Of a DNA stretch of 64,000 nt, positions 1-8,927 are shown piece after piece. This DNA is from Pseudomonas frederiksbergensis (GTDB lineage Bacteria; Pseudomonadota; Gammaproteobacteria; Pseudomonadales; Pseudomonadaceae): the NCBI RefSeq assembly GCF_035751725.1, contig NZ_CP142104.1:3224001-3288000 (forward strand). The letters run 5' to 3'. The translations under genes were made by a program, and so were the position numbers. The notes under the pieces were generated by a model. The model was not told where the DNA came from. It ran no database searches and saw only the letters and a program-made list of their open reading frames with translations. Every line of letters begins with the position of its first letter. Within the stretch, counting starts at the first letter, position 1.

Positions 1-203
1 TCGGCACCCTCACCGCCCTGGATTTCCTCGGCTTCGGCCTGCCGGCGGGCGCGCCGTCCCTGGGCGAATTGGTGGCCCAGGGCAAATCCAACCTCCAGGC
101 GCCCTGGCTGGGCATCAGCGCTTTCGCGGTGCTGGCAATCATGCTGAGCCTGCTGGTGTTCATCGGCGAGTCCGCTCGCGATGCCTTCGATCCGAGGAAG
201 TGA
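1..203 (+). CDS. Peptide ABC transporter permease, C-terminal fragment (YejE-like)
   Basis: Partial gene: its 5' end lies outside the window. Reading from base 3, the frame encodes about 66 residues with the DPP/OPP permease ending: a 'LDFLGFGLP' EAA-loop tail, then a hydrophobic helix ('FAVLAIMLSLLVFIGESARDA') and the usual 'DPRK' end. In oligopeptide permeases of the BPD_transp_1 family this segment contacts the ATPase and forms the last inner-membrane helix. The TGA at 201-203 is one base ahead of the start of the ATPase gene, so the two are one operon. YejE is the best family match given the fused double ATPase that follows; a DppC/OppC-type protein is the alternative. Confidence 0.8.
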   Translation, partial: GTLTALDFLGFGLPAGAPSLGELVAQGKSNLQAPWLGISAFAVLAIMLSLLVFIGESARDAFDPRK

Positions 204-204
204 T

Positions 205-1815
205 ATGAACCAGGACAACCTGATCGAAGTACGCGACCTGGCGGTGGAGTTCATTGTCGGCGAACGCCGCCAGCGGGTGGTCGAGGGCGTCAGTTTCGAC
301 ATCAAGCGCGGCGAAACCTTGGCCCTGGTGGGCGAAAGCGGCTCGGGCAAATCAGTCACCGCCCACTCGATCCTGCGCCTGCTGCCCTACCCGCTGGCCC
401 ACCACCCCACAGGGACCATCCAGTATTCCGGCCAGAATCTGCTGGAGTTGAAGGAAAAAACCATCCGCCACATCCGCGGCAACCGGATCGCGATGATCTT
501 CCAGGAACCGATGACGTCCCTGAACCCGCTGCACTCCATTGAAAAGCAGATCAATGAAGTGCTCGGCATCCACAAGGGCCTGAGCGGGAAAGTCGCCACC
601 CGCCGTTCCCTCGAACTGTTGGAGCTGGTCGGCATCCCCGAACCGCACAAGCGCCTCAAGGCCTTGCCCCATGAGTTGTCCGGCGGCCAGCGCCAGCGGG
701 TCATGATCGCCATGGCCCTGGCCAACGAGCCGGAACTGTTGATCGCCGACGAACCGACGACCGCGCTGGATGTCACCGTGCAGCTGAAAATCCTCGATCT
801 GCTCAAGGATTTGCAGGCGCGCCTGGGCATGTCGCTGCTCCTGATCAGCCATGATTTGAACCTGGTGCGAAGAATTGCGCATCGCGTATGTGTCATGCAG
901 CGCGGTTGCATCGTCGAACAGGCATCGTGCGCAGAGTTGTTCCGCGCACCGCAACATCCGTACACTCGGGAATTGCTGGCCGCCGAGCCCAGCGGCAACC
1001 CGGCCAACAACGTCGTCGGTCCGCCATTGCTGGAGGTCGAGGACTTGAAAGTCTGGTTTCCGATCAAGAAAGGCCTGTTCAAGCGCACGGTGGATTACAT
1101 CAAGGCCGTGGACGGGATCCGCTTCAGCCTGCCCCAGGGCCAGACCCTGGGCATCGTTGGCGAGAGCGGTTCCGGCAAGTCGACATTGGGGCTGGCGATC
1201 TTGCGGTTGATCGGCAGCCAAGGCGGGATCCGCTTCGAAGGCAACGCCCTGGACAGCCTGACGCAGCAGCAAGTCAGGCCGCTGCGCCGGGAGATGCAAG
1301 TGGTGTTTCAGGACCCGTTCGGCAGCCTGAGCCCGCGGATGTGTGTCAGCCAGATCGTCGGCGAAGGGTTGCGGATCCACAAGATCGGCACCCCGGCCGA
1401 ACAGGAACAAGCGATAATCGCGGCATTGAAGGAGGTAGGCCTGGACCCGGAGACCCGGAACCGCTACCCCCATGAATTTTCCGGAGGGCAACGGCAACGT
1501 ATCGCCATTGCCCGGGCCCTGGTGCTCAAGCCGGCGTTGATTCTGCTGGATGAACCGACGTCGGCCCTGGACCGTACCGTGCAACGCCAAGTGGTGGAGC
1601 TGTTGCGGTCGCTGCAAACCAAGTACAACCTGACGTACCTGTTTATCAGCCATGACCTGGCTGTCGTCAAAGCGCTGAGCCACCAACTGATGGTGGTCAA
1701 GCATGGCCAAGTGGTCGAACAAGGTGATGCCCGCAGCATATTCGCCGCGCCGCAACACCCCTATACACAGCAGTTGCTGGAGGCCGCCTTCCTGGCCCCA
1801 ACAACTGCCGAATAA
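205..1815 (+). CDS. yejF: Double-ATPase subunit of a peptide ABC importer (YejF-like)
   Basis: A 536-residue protein with two complete ABC ATPase domains, the organisation of YejF. It should energise import of small peptides through the YejABE-type permease. Domain 1 has a Walker A 'GESGSGKS', signature 'LSGGQRQR' and Walker B '[12 protein letters not shown]'. Domain 2 repeats these as 'GESGSGKS', 'FSGGQRQR' and '[12 protein letters not shown]'. Each is followed by the 'HPYT' oligopeptide-transporter C-terminal motif (oligo_HPY). The start at 205 is preferred over an in-frame ATG at 181 because GAGGAAG sits at 193-199 and 181 would overlap the permease gene. fabI follows after 19 bases and may be co-transcribed. 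Confidence 0.88.
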   Translation: MNQDNLIEVRDLAVEFIVGERRQRVVEGVSFDIKRGETLALVGESGSGKSVTAHSILRLLPYPLAHHPTGTIQYSGQNLLELKEKTIRHIRGNRIAMIFQEPMTSLNPLHSIEKQINEVLGIHKGLSGKVATRRSLELLELVGIPEPHKRLKALPHELSGGQRQRVMIAMALANEPELLIADEPTTALDVTVQLKILDLLKDLQARLGMSLLLISHDLNLVRRIAHRVCVMQRGCIVEQASCAELFRAPQHPYTRELLAAEPSGNPANNVVGPPLLEVEDLKVWFPIKKGLFKRTVDYIKAVDGIRFSLPQGQTLGIVGESGSGKSTLGLAILRLIGSQGGIRFEGNALDSLTQQQVRPLRREMQVVFQDPFGSLSPRMCVSQIVGEGLRIHKIGTPAEQEQAIIAALKEVGLDPETRNRYPHEFSGGQRQRIAIARALVLKPALILLDEPTSALDRTVQRQVVELLRSLQTKYNLTYLFISHDLAVVKALSHQLMVVKHGQVVEQGDARSIFAAPQHPYTQQLLEAAFLAPTTAE

Positions 1816-1834
1816 CCTGAAAGAGGAGCAACAC

Positions 1835-2629
1835 ATGGGTTTTCTCGCCGGTAAGCGCGTACTGATCGTCGGTGTCGCCAGCAAGCTGTCCATCGCATCC
1901 GGCATCGCTGCCGCCATGCATCGCGAGGGCGCTGAGCTTGCGTTCACTTATCAGAACGACAAACTCAAGGGTCGTGTCGAAGAGTTCGCGCAAGGCTGGG
2001 GTTCGAGCCCTGAGCTGTGCTTCCCATGCGACGTGGCCAGCGACGAAGAAATCGCCAAGGTCTTCGAAGAATTGAGCAAGAAGTGGGACGGCCTGGACTG
2101 CATCGTGCACTCCGTGGGCTTCGCCCCGGGCGACCAGCTGGACGGCGACTTCACCGAAGCCACCACCCGCGAAGGCTTCCGCATCGCCCACGACATCAGC
2201 GCCTACAGCTTCGTGGCCCTTGCCAAGGCCGGTCGCGAAATGATGAAAGGCCGCAACGGCAGCCTGCTGACCCTGTCTTACCTGGGCGCCGAGCGCACCA
2301 TGCCTAACTACAACGTCATGGGCATGGCCAAGGCTTCCCTGGAAGCTGGCGTTCGCTACCTGGCCGGCTCCCTGGGCCCGGATGGCACCCGCGTGAACTG
2401 CGTATCGGCCGGCCCGATCCGCACCCTCGCCGCCTCCGGCATCAAGAACTTCCGCAAGATGCTGGCCGCCAACGAAGCGCAAACCCCGCTGCGTCGCAAC
2501 GTCACCATCGAAGAAGTCGGCAATGCCGGCGCCTTCCTGTGCTCGGACCTGGCGTCGGGCATCAGCGGTGAAATCATGTACGTGGACGGCGGCTTCAACA
2601 CCACCGCCATGGGCAACATCGAAGAGTAA
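1835..2629 (+). CDS. fabI: Enoyl-[acyl-carrier-protein] reductase (NADH), FabI
   Basis: A 264-residue divergent SDR catalysing the last step of each fatty-acid elongation cycle, NADH-dependent reduction of trans-2-enoyl-ACP in the cytoplasm. The N-terminus '[20 protein letters not shown]' is the FabI version of the dinucleotide fold (GxxxxxSxAxG). The active site is seen as Tyr149, and Tyr159 with Lys166 in a Y-x6-K arrangement, followed by the '[13 protein letters not shown]' substrate loop. Length and C-terminus are normal. ATG at 1835 is chosen because AAGAGGAG lies at 1821-1828; an upstream in-frame ATG runs through the yejF-like gene. A strong terminator follows. This is the classical triclosan/isoniazid-type target, with no obvious resistance change visible. 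Confidence 0.95.
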   Translation: MGFLAGKRVLIVGVASKLSIASGIAAAMHREGAELAFTYQNDKLKGRVEEFAQGWGSSPELCFPCDVASDEEIAKVFEELSKKWDGLDCIVHSVGFAPGDQLDGDFTEATTREGFRIAHDISAYSFVALAKAGREMMKGRNGSLLTLSYLGAERTMPNYNVMGMAKASLEAGVRYLAGSLGPDGTRVNCVSAGPIRTLAASGIKNFRKMLAANEAQTPLRRNVTIEEVGNAGAFLCSDLASGISGEIMYVDGGFNTTAMGNIEE

Positions 2630-2650
2630 ATCTTCACGCTGCACCCAACG

Positions 2651-2683
2651 CCGCTTGGCCTGCAAAGGCCAAGCGGTTTTTTT
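2651..2683 (+). terminator. Rho-independent terminator of fabI
   Basis: Perfect 10-bp stem CCGCTTGGCC (2651-2660) / GGCCAAGCGG (2667-2676), loop TGCAAA, then seven T residues (2677-2683). The T-run overlaps the stop codon of the convergent LysR gene, so the genes are packed tail to tail. Confidence 0.93.
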
Positions 2684-3614
2684 ATGCCTGCACCAGCTGC
2701 CCAACCGACAGATCCTGAAAACACGCCTCAAGAAACTCGACGCACACCCGCAGCTTCGCCGACTGACTGAGCCGCGTCGGATAGACCGCCCAGACATTGG
2801 CACTCTGCGAATAAGCCGGCAGGACCTGAACCAGCCGCCCCTGCTCCAACAGCGGCCCGGCGTCCCACATCGAGCGCAACAGGATCCCGCCGCCACTCAA
2901 CGCCCACTCCAGGACAATCTCACCACTGTTGGAGGACAACGGGCCGCCGACGCGCACCGTCTCCGGCTGCCCATCCTTGCTCAAGGTCCAGATACCGAAG
3001 GCGTTATCGCGCTCCTTGAGCACCAGGCAATCATGATCCTTGAGGTCATCCAGCGAATGCGGCGTGCCCCGTCGTCGCAAATATTCAGGGGATGCGCAGA
3101 GCACTCGCCGGTTGCTCACCAGCTTGCGCCCCAGATGCTGGCCCGGCAGGTCATCACCTACGCGGATCTCCAGGTCGAACCCTTCGCCGACGATATCGAC
3201 AACACGGTCAAACACGTCCAGGCGGATGTCGAGCCCTGGATACGTCTGGGACAGTTTGCCGATGGCCGGCGCGACATGATTGCGGCCAAACCCGAAGCTG
3301 CTGCAGATGTGCAATGAGCCGGTGGGCTGATGCCGAGCCCGAGCGATTTCGCCGACAAATTCATCGAAATCACCCAACAATTTTTCCGCCCAGACCCGCA
3401 CGCGCTCGCCATCGTCGGTCAAGGCGATGCGTCGGGTCGTGCGGTGCAGCAGCCGGGTCGACAGCGTCGACTCCAATACCGAAATACGCTTGCTGATATA
3501 AGCCGGCGAGTAACCCAACGCCTCGGCGGCACTGGCAAAGCCGTTTTTCCGGACAACGGCCAGAAACACCTTGAGGTCTTCCGGCAACGGTAATTGATCA
3601 CGACTTGTGTTCAT
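2682..3614 (-). CDS. LysR-family transcriptional regulator
   Basis: A 310-residue LysR-type regulator. The N-terminal winged helix-turn-helix is clear ('LKVFLAVVRKNGFASAAEALGYSPAYISKRISVLES', given here only as the family pattern around residues 15-50), followed by a linker helix and the two-lobed LysR substrate-binding domain ('SLHICSSFGFGRNHVAPAIGKL', 'LRICCASPEYL'-like region). Such proteins are tetrameric DNA-binding activators or repressors responding to a small molecule, and often autoregulate. ATG at 3614 is used; an in-frame GTG at 3626 is possible because an AGGG sits before it. The perfect palindrome at 3631-3658 lies immediately upstream. The ligand and target genes are unknown; trehalase lies upstream on the same strand. 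Confidence 0.88.
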   Translation of the reverse strand: MNTSRDQLPLPEDLKVFLAVVRKNGFASAAEALGYSPAYISKRISVLESTLSTRLLHRTTRRIALTDDGERVRVWAEKLLGDFDEFVGEIARARHQPTGSLHICSSFGFGRNHVAPAIGKLSQTYPGLDIRLDVFDRVVDIVGEGFDLEIRVGDDLPGQHLGRKLVSNRRVLCASPEYLRRRGTPHSLDDLKDHDCLVLKERDNAFGIWTLSKDGQPETVRVGGPLSSNSGEIVLEWALSGGGILLRSMWDAGPLLEQGRLVQVLPAYSQSANVWAVYPTRLSQSAKLRVCVEFLEACFQDLSVGQLVQA

Positions 3615-3630
3615 CGACGCTACCACAGCC

Positions 3631-3658
3631 CTATTCTTCGCAATTTCGCGAAGAATAG
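3631..3658. promoter_or_regulatory. 11-bp perfect palindrome, likely LysR operator
   Basis: CTATTCTTCGC (3631-3641) and GCGAAGAATAG (3648-3658) form perfect inverted arms around AATTTC. The inner TTCGC-N6-GCGAA fits a LysR T-N11-A box. It lies 17 bases before the LysR start and 18 bases after the trehalase stop. No T-run follows on either strand, so an operator is likelier than a terminator. Confidence 0.65.
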
Positions 3659-3675
3659 CACTGAAGTAGCCCGGC

Positions 3676-5280
3676 TCAATTGCCGTATTTGCCGAGCAAT
3701 TTGAGCGTCACGCCGTTGGTCCAGCCGAAGCCGTCCTGCAATTCATATTCGCCGCCTCCTCCGCCGCTGCCTTGTCCGGACACGTCGTATTTCTCCACCA
3801 GCTTGTCTTCCTTGCTATAGAGGTCCTGGACCTGTTGCAGGAAACGGCTGCCAATCTCCCGGGCCAGGCCAGTTTGCCCGTAGCGCTCCAAGCCTTCGAC
3901 TGCGACCCACTGCAACGGCGCCCAGCCATTGGGCTCGTCCCATTGCTGGCCGTTATTCACCTGGGTGGTGGCGATGCCGCCGGGACGCAACAAGCCTTGG
4001 CGCACCGCGTCGGCGGTACGATCGGCACGCTCGCTGGAAGCCAGGCCTGTATAAAGCGGGAACAGCGTCGCGGCAGTGAGCGCCGGGCGCTGGCGGTCCT
4101 GCTGCCAATCGTAGTCCACGTAGTAGCCGCCATCGGCATTCCACAGATGCGTCTCGATGGCTCGCTGGCGTTGCTCGGCGCGTTGCCCATAGGCCTGGGT
4201 GCACGGCGTGTTCCGTACCGTTTCACAAGCCTTGGCGATGGTGCGCTCCAGGTGATACATCAGGCTGTTCAAGTCCACCGGCGCGATGGAGGTGGTGCGG
4301 ATGGTCGCCAGGGTCTTGTGATCCCCCAACCAACGGGAGCTGAAATCCCAGCCGCTTTCGGCACCTGCGCGCAAGTCGCGCCAGACGTCTTCCTTGGGTC
4401 TGTCGGCTGCCTGTTCAGCCGTCTTGACGTCCTGCAACCACGACTCCTGGCGAGGCGTGGGGCTGGCATCCCAATAGCGGTTGAGCACGCTGCCGTCGGC
4501 AAGCTTGACGACATGGCGCCCGGCCTCACCCGGCTTTAGCGTTTGCGCACCTTCCATCCAGTAGGCGTATTCCTTTTGCAATTGCCCAAGGTAGCGTCCG
4601 TAAGCCTGCTCACCCTCGATGTGCGCCTGGAGCTCGACCATGTAGGCGAAGAAAGGCGGCTGCGACCGACTCAAGTAGTAGGTGCGATTGCCGTTGGGAA
4701 TGTGGCCGTAGGTGTCGATCATGTAGGCGAAATTGTCGGTCATCTGGCGAACCTGCGCCCGATCGCCGCTTTGCTCCAGACCCAGCATGGTGAAATACGA
4801 ATCCCAGTAATACATTTCCCGGAAACGACCGCCGGGCACCACATACGGCTGCGGTAATGGCAGCAGGCTGCTGTATGGCGGGACTTGGGTGTAGGTTCGG
4901 CTGAGCACTGGCCAGAGGTTGTCGATGTGCTCCTTGATCGGCGCACCGGGTTTGGGCGTCGGACTTTCAGCCTGGCCGGATTCGATGAAGTTGTCCTTTA
5001 CGAAGGCGCCGAGATCGAAATCCGAGCTGTCGCGACGTGCCAGGTAATCGGCACGAATCTGCGCGGGATCGCGCTTGGGCAGCGCGTCGACGAAATGTTT
5101 CTGGTCCGTGAACAGCTGTTTGCCTTGCACCGCTTCAAACAACTCGGGGTACGCCTGGTCGGGCGGTAACGGGGTGCGACTCTGCGCGTCCTCGTAGCTC
5201 CAGGTCGCGGACGGTTGGCTGGAACACGCGGCGCAGAGCAGCGCGGTGAGGGATAGGCTAGCGAGATAAACAGAACGCAT
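3676..5280 (-). CDS. treA: Periplasmic alpha,alpha-trehalase
   Basis: A 534-residue glycoside hydrolase family 37 enzyme, splitting trehalose into two glucose units in the periplasm. Both family signatures are present: 'PGGRFREMYYWDSYF' near residue 150 and 'QWDEPNGWAP' near residue 445. A glycine-rich stretch ('GGGGGEYELQDGFGWTNGV') near the C-terminus is also typical. Signal sequence: 'MRSVYLASLSLTALLCAACSSQ'; the Cys-Ala-Ala-Cys end resembles a lipobox but has Cys at -3, so a lipoprotein is possible but not certain. The start at 5280 is preferred to longer frames because AAGGAG precedes it. Role: use of external trehalose or recovery from osmotic stress. The divergent SDR gene shares a 147-base promoter region. 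Confidence 0.9.
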   Translation of the reverse strand: MRSVYLASLSLTALLCAACSSQPSATWSYEDAQSRTPLPPDQAYPELFEAVQGKQLFTDQKHFVDALPKRDPAQIRADYLARRDSSDFDLGAFVKDNFIESGQAESPTPKPGAPIKEHIDNLWPVLSRTYTQVPPYSSLLPLPQPYVVPGGRFREMYYWDSYFTMLGLEQSGDRAQVRQMTDNFAYMIDTYGHIPNGNRTYYLSRSQPPFFAYMVELQAHIEGEQAYGRYLGQLQKEYAYWMEGAQTLKPGEAGRHVVKLADGSVLNRYWDASPTPRQESWLQDVKTAEQAADRPKEDVWRDLRAGAESGWDFSSRWLGDHKTLATIRTTSIAPVDLNSLMYHLERTIAKACETVRNTPCTQAYGQRAEQRQRAIETHLWNADGGYYVDYDWQQDRQRPALTAATLFPLYTGLASSERADRTADAVRQGLLRPGGIATTQVNNGQQWDEPNGWAPLQWVAVEGLERYGQTGLAREIGSRFLQQVQDLYSKEDKLVEKYDVSGQGSGGGGGEYELQDGFGWTNGVTLKLLGKYGN

Positions 5281-5427
5281 CTGAGACTCCTTGATGTGGA
5301 CACTTCCTACAGAAATGACTGACGGAAATGAGCCACGGTTCACTCGGACTTCCTTTCCTCACTTCGATGGAACCCCTGTTTCACCCCCGCTCTCTATCGC
5401 AGAACCAACAGAGCGGAGGTGTTGATC

Positions 5428-6729
5428 ATGATTTCCCCGGCAACCGGCATGAGGGCGGGCGAACGCTACGCCGTCGAGAGCGTCGAGCGAGCGCCGCATT
5501 TCCCCGGCTTCTTCCTCGATGGAAAGTATTACCTGGGCCCTGAACTGAACACGTCAGTGGGCTGGCTGGAGGGCGAGAAGTTTATCTATGACCAGCTTGA
5601 TCCCGAGGGCGAGCCGGTTTACCCCGACAGGGTCGCCGGCACCATCAAAGACCTGACGCTGATCATGGCGGACGGCGTGCGCCTGAAGCTGACGCCCATG
5701 CGGCCCGAGATCGACCAGCCTGCAGGCGGAACCGCCTCCAACCGTGAAACCAAGTCGTATCCCTTGGCGGAAAAACTCGTTGTCATCACCGGCGCTTCCA
5801 GCGGGATCGGCCGTGCCACCGCGCAGGCGTTCGCCCGGCAGCGCGCACGCCTGGTGCTGGCGGCACGCGACCGTGCCGCACTCGATGAGGTCGTCGCACA
5901 ATGCCAGGCAGAAGGAGCCAACGCGCTGGCGGTGTGCACCGACGTTACCAGCAGCGAGCAGATGCAAGCGCTTGCCGCCGAAGCCGCGACGTTCGGTGAC
6001 GGTCGCATCGACATCTGGATCAACAATGCAGGCGTGGGTGCGGTGGGCGATTTCGAGCAAACGCCGCTGGAAGTCCATGAGCAGGTCTTGCAAACCGATT
6101 TGCTCGGTTACCTGCGTGGCGCGTACGTGGCCTGGCCGTATTTCAAGAAGCAAAAGCGCGGCATCCTGATCAATACGCTGTCGCTGGGCAGTTGGGTCGC
6201 CCAGCCCTACGCGGCGGCTTATTCGGCGAGTAAATACGGGTTGCGTGGTTTGTCCGAAGCCTTGCGCGGTGAACTGGGAGAATACCGGGACATCCACGTC
6301 TGCGACGTCTATCCCGCCGTCATCGATACGCCGGGCTTTCGCGATGGCGCCAACTACACCGGCCACGCGCTCAAGCCACCGCCTCCGGTCTACGACCCGC
6401 ATCGCGTCGCCGAGGCAATGGTCAGTTGCGCCCTCAATCCCAAGCCCACCACCACCGTCGGCAGCGCGGCGGTATTGGCGAGAGCGGCACACTTTCTGTT
6501 GCCAGGATTCGCACAACTGTCCGGCTGGCTGACGCGCCGGGGCCTGAACCGCAGCCCGGCATCGGCCACCTCTGCAGGCAATCTGTTCGCCCCACCCAGC
6601 GGCCAGCGACGCGTGGAGGGCGGTTGGCGCAAGCCGACGCGGAGGCCCACTCCCTTGCTGGTGGCGGGTGCCGCGTTATTGATTGGCGGATGCCTGGTTG
6701 CGTTCGGGCGTGAGCGTGGTCGAGGCTGA
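5428..6729 (+). CDS. SDR oxidoreductase with extra N-terminal domain and C-terminal membrane anchor
   Basis: A 433-residue protein. Residues about 1-110 form a short uncharacterised region ('HFPGFFLDGKYYLGPELNTSVGWLEG' segment). A classical short-chain dehydrogenase follows: cofactor motif 'TGASSGIG' at about 121, 'NNAG' near 195, catalytic Ser with Tyr-SAS-Lys near 265-270. The end is a basic linker and one hydrophobic helix ('PLLVAGAALLIGGCLVAFG') followed by 'RERGRG', suggesting inner-membrane attachment. SDRs of about 330 residues with such tails occur in Pseudomonas; the added N-terminal part I do not recognise. The start is set by GGAGG at 5415-5419, eight bases ahead of ATG 5428. The substrate is unknown. 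Divergent from treA, which may hint at stress regulation. Confidence 0.78.
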   Translation: MISPATGMRAGERYAVESVERAPHFPGFFLDGKYYLGPELNTSVGWLEGEKFIYDQLDPEGEPVYPDRVAGTIKDLTLIMADGVRLKLTPMRPEIDQPAGGTASNRETKSYPLAEKLVVITGASSGIGRATAQAFARQRARLVLAARDRAALDEVVAQCQAEGANALAVCTDVTSSEQMQALAAEAATFGDGRIDIWINNAGVGAVGDFEQTPLEVHEQVLQTDLLGYLRGAYVAWPYFKKQKRGILINTLSLGSWVAQPYAAAYSASKYGLRGLSEALRGELGEYRDIHVCDVYPAVIDTPGFRDGANYTGHALKPPPPVYDPHRVAEAMVSCALNPKPTTTVGSAAVLARAAHFLLPGFAQLSGWLTRRGLNRSPASATSAGNLFAPPSGQRRVEGGWRKPTRRPTPLLVAGAALLIGGCLVAFGRERGRG

Positions 6730-6746
6730 TGGGGTCTGGGGTTGGA

Positions 6747-8765
6747 TCAGTCCAAGCCCGAACGGAACGCTTCGACCTTGAGCCCGAATCGGCTCATCTT
6801 GTTGTACAAACCGCCACGGGATACGTTCAGCTGCCGGGCGGCCAGGCGGATATTGCCTCGCGTGTCCCTGAGGGCTGCGATGATCGCATTCATTTCATGG
6901 GTGCCAAGATCCACGGCCGCTCGGGGCGCGGGAGCAGGGTGCCGGGCCGATGGCTGCCCTCCCTGCCTGATTTCCAATGCAAGGTCGTTCGCCTGGATCA
7001 GCTCGGTGGCAGCCAGGTTGGTCGCCCGCTCGATGACATTTTCCAGCTCGCGGACATTGCCCGGCCAGTGGTAGGCGCCCAAAAGCTCCAGCGCCTCGGG
7101 TGACAGGTCGCGCATGGGTTTTCGCAGCGACCGGGCGCAACGGGCCAGAAAGTGCCGCGCCAGCATCGGCACATCTTCAAGGCGCATCCGCAGCGGGGGC
7201 ACCGTCAGGCCCAGCACGTTGAGTCGATAGTAGAGGTCCTCGCGAAAGGCGCCTTCGGCCACCGCCTGGCTCAGGTTGCGGTGAGTCGCGGCAATGATGC
7301 GAACGTTGACCCGCAACGATTTTTTCGCCCCCACGCGGGTGACTTCGCCTTCCTGCAGGACGCGCAGCAAGCTGACTTGGGCATCGAAGGACATGTCGCC
7401 GATTTCGTCGAGGAATATCGTCCCGCCATCGGCCAGCTCGAACTTGCCCGCCGAGCCGCCGCGCGTCGATCCGGTGAATGCGCCTTCGACGTGGCCAAAC
7501 AGCTCGCTCTGTACCAGGTCCCGGGGAATGGCCCCGCAGTTGACCGCCACGAAAGGCCCACCGCGACGCTCGCTGGCATTGTGGATGGCCTGGGCGAACA
7601 GCTCCTTCCCTGTGCCGCTTTCTCCAAGGATCAGGGTGGTCGAGTCGCTGCGGCTGGCGATTCGGCCCAAGTGCAACGCGTCCTGGATGGCGCGGGAGCG
7701 GCCCTGGATGGTTTCGAAGGTGTAGCTGGCCTGGGTGCCGATGATGCGCCGGGTGATCTCGCGAATGCGCCGGTTCTCACGCAACGAAACAATACGACCG
7801 CCCTGCTCCAGGGGACAGACCGACACCAGGCAGGCCAGGTGGCTGCGATCATGCAGCTCGAACGTGCAATCCAGGTCCCTCACCCCTTCCCCGGCGCTGC
7901 GCAGGATTTCACCGCTCAGTTCGGTCTGCCCCAGGCTCTGGAACGGCTTGCCCAGCCAGGCAGGGTCGACACGAAACAACTGCCGGGCGTAATGGTTGAG
8001 GGCCTTGATGTCACCGTTTTCGTCCAGCACCACCAAGCCCTCGTTGAGCACTTCCAGGACCGTTTGTTGCTCTTCGAGCAACGCATGTAGCGTCATTTGC
8101 CGGGAGACGGCTTCGGCCGCAGCCTGGACGGTGCCCAGGGTGTGGAAGTGAAACCAGCCGGGTTCGGCGGTCAACGTCAACATCGCCAGCGTTCGTCCGT
8201 GGGAATCGCGGATGGGCGCGGCGGCGCAATGCATATGCCGTTGGCGCAGGCCGGCGCCGAAGTTTTCCCCGGCCAGCACGTACACCAGGCGGTCCTCAAC
8301 CAGCGCCAGCCCGGTGCAATTGGTGCCCTGTACCGACTCCAGCAGTCGACTGCCGATCGGCGTGAGGTCCAAGCCACAGAAATACAACGTGGTGCCTTCA
8401 GCATCGGTCAGGTTGATATGCCCGTTGGGGTTGTAGGCCAGCAAGCCGCGCATGACCTGCGCAGCAGCGGCAATCAACAATCGATTCGCCGCCAACGTCG
8501 CGGTCAACTCAGCGGGCACGACAAAACGGTACTCGCCGTCTTGCGGGTCGAGCCCGGCTTCGACGCTGCGCCGCCAGGAATTCCAGATCACTTGCCTGAC
8601 ACCGGGGGGACGCTCGGTGACGCCCTTCAAGCAGGCTCGCCAAGCCTCATCCAGCGCCGGGCTTGAACCGCCATTCAACGACGCGGGGCCTAGGGCGGTC
8701 AGGTAGTCACGGTCTTCAACGTCCAAGGCCATCGGCTGTGCATTCATGACAGGTTCTATGTTCAT
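6747..8765 (-). CDS. Sigma-54-dependent transcriptional activator (AcoR type)
   Basis: A 672-residue enhancer-binding protein. Order: GAF-like sensory region (about 60-210), a PAS-like segment (about 230-330, '[22 protein letters not shown]'), AAA+ ATPase (about 350-575) with Walker A 'GESGTGKE', the sigma-54 contact loop 'GAFTG' (last position Ser rather than Ala) and Walker B '[11 protein letters not shown]', then a Fis-type helix-turn-helix at the end ('[21 protein letters not shown]'). Such proteins sense a small molecule and open sigma-54 promoters. The divergent dehydrogenase operon carries an exact -24/-12 promoter, so it is the probable target. No clear ribosome binding site marks the start; ATG at 8747 or 8732 are alternatives. 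Confidence 0.9.
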   Translation of the reverse strand: MNIEPVMNAQPMALDVEDRDYLTALGPASLNGGSSPALDEAWRACLKGVTERPPGVRQVIWNSWRRSVEAGLDPQDGEYRFVVPAELTATLAANRLLIAAAAQVMRGLLAYNPNGHINLTDAEGTTLYFCGLDLTPIGSRLLESVQGTNCTGLALVEDRLVYVLAGENFGAGLRQRHMHCAAAPIRDSHGRTLAMLTLTAEPGWFHFHTLGTVQAAAEAVSRQMTLHALLEEQQTVLEVLNEGLVVLDENGDIKALNHYARQLFRVDPAWLGKPFQSLGQTELSGEILRSAGEGVRDLDCTFELHDRSHLACLVSVCPLEQGGRIVSLRENRRIREITRRIIGTQASYTFETIQGRSRAIQDALHLGRIASRSDSTTLILGESGTGKELFAQAIHNASERRGGPFVAVNCGAIPRDLVQSELFGHVEGAFTGSTRGGSAGKFELADGGTIFLDEIGDMSFDAQVSLLRVLQEGEVTRVGAKKSLRVNVRIIAATHRNLSQAVAEGAFREDLYYRLNVLGLTVPPLRMRLEDVPMLARHFLARCARSLRKPMRDLSPEALELLGAYHWPGNVRELENVIERATNLAATELIQANDLALEIRQGGQPSARHPAPAPRAAVDLGTHEMNAIIAALRDTRGNIRLAARQLNVSRGGLYNKMSRFGLKVEAFRSGLD

Positions 8766-8771
8766 ATTTTC

Positions 8772-8793
8772 GACATGTCAGTATAGACATGTC
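8772..8793. promoter_or_regulatory. Twin GACATGTC palindromes, likely activator binding sites
   Basis: The 8-bp palindrome GACATGTC occurs at 8772-8779 and again at 8786-8793, 14 bases apart. They lie about 70-85 bases upstream of the -24/-12 promoter and just ahead of the activator's own start. That position suits an upstream activating sequence that also gives autoregulation. Confidence 0.6.
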
Positions 8794-8858
8794 ATCCAAA
8801 TGAACATCTCCACGTTCACTAAGCCTATAAACGCTAGTGTTTTCAAGACGTTATAAAC

Positions 8859-8874
8859 TGGCACAGCCCTTGCT
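8859..8874 (+). promoter_or_regulatory. Sigma-54 (-24/-12) promoter
   Basis: TGGCAC (8859-8864), five bases, TTGCT (8870-8874): an exact match to TGGCAC-N5-TTGCW, with GG and GC separated by ten bases. It points at the dehydrogenase operon starting at 8928 and is paired with the divergent sigma-54 activator gene. Confidence 0.9.
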
Positions 8875-8927
8875 CCCATCGGTGTACCGACAACGAGTCG
8901 CGAACAACAATAAAAGGGAGTCATTCC

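Noticed and set aside
5345..5427. AlgU/RpoE-type promoter (GGAACC...CTCTA) ahead of the SDR gene
   Set aside because: The -35-like GGAAC is present but the -10 does not match TCTGA/TCTCA well; too weak to annotate.
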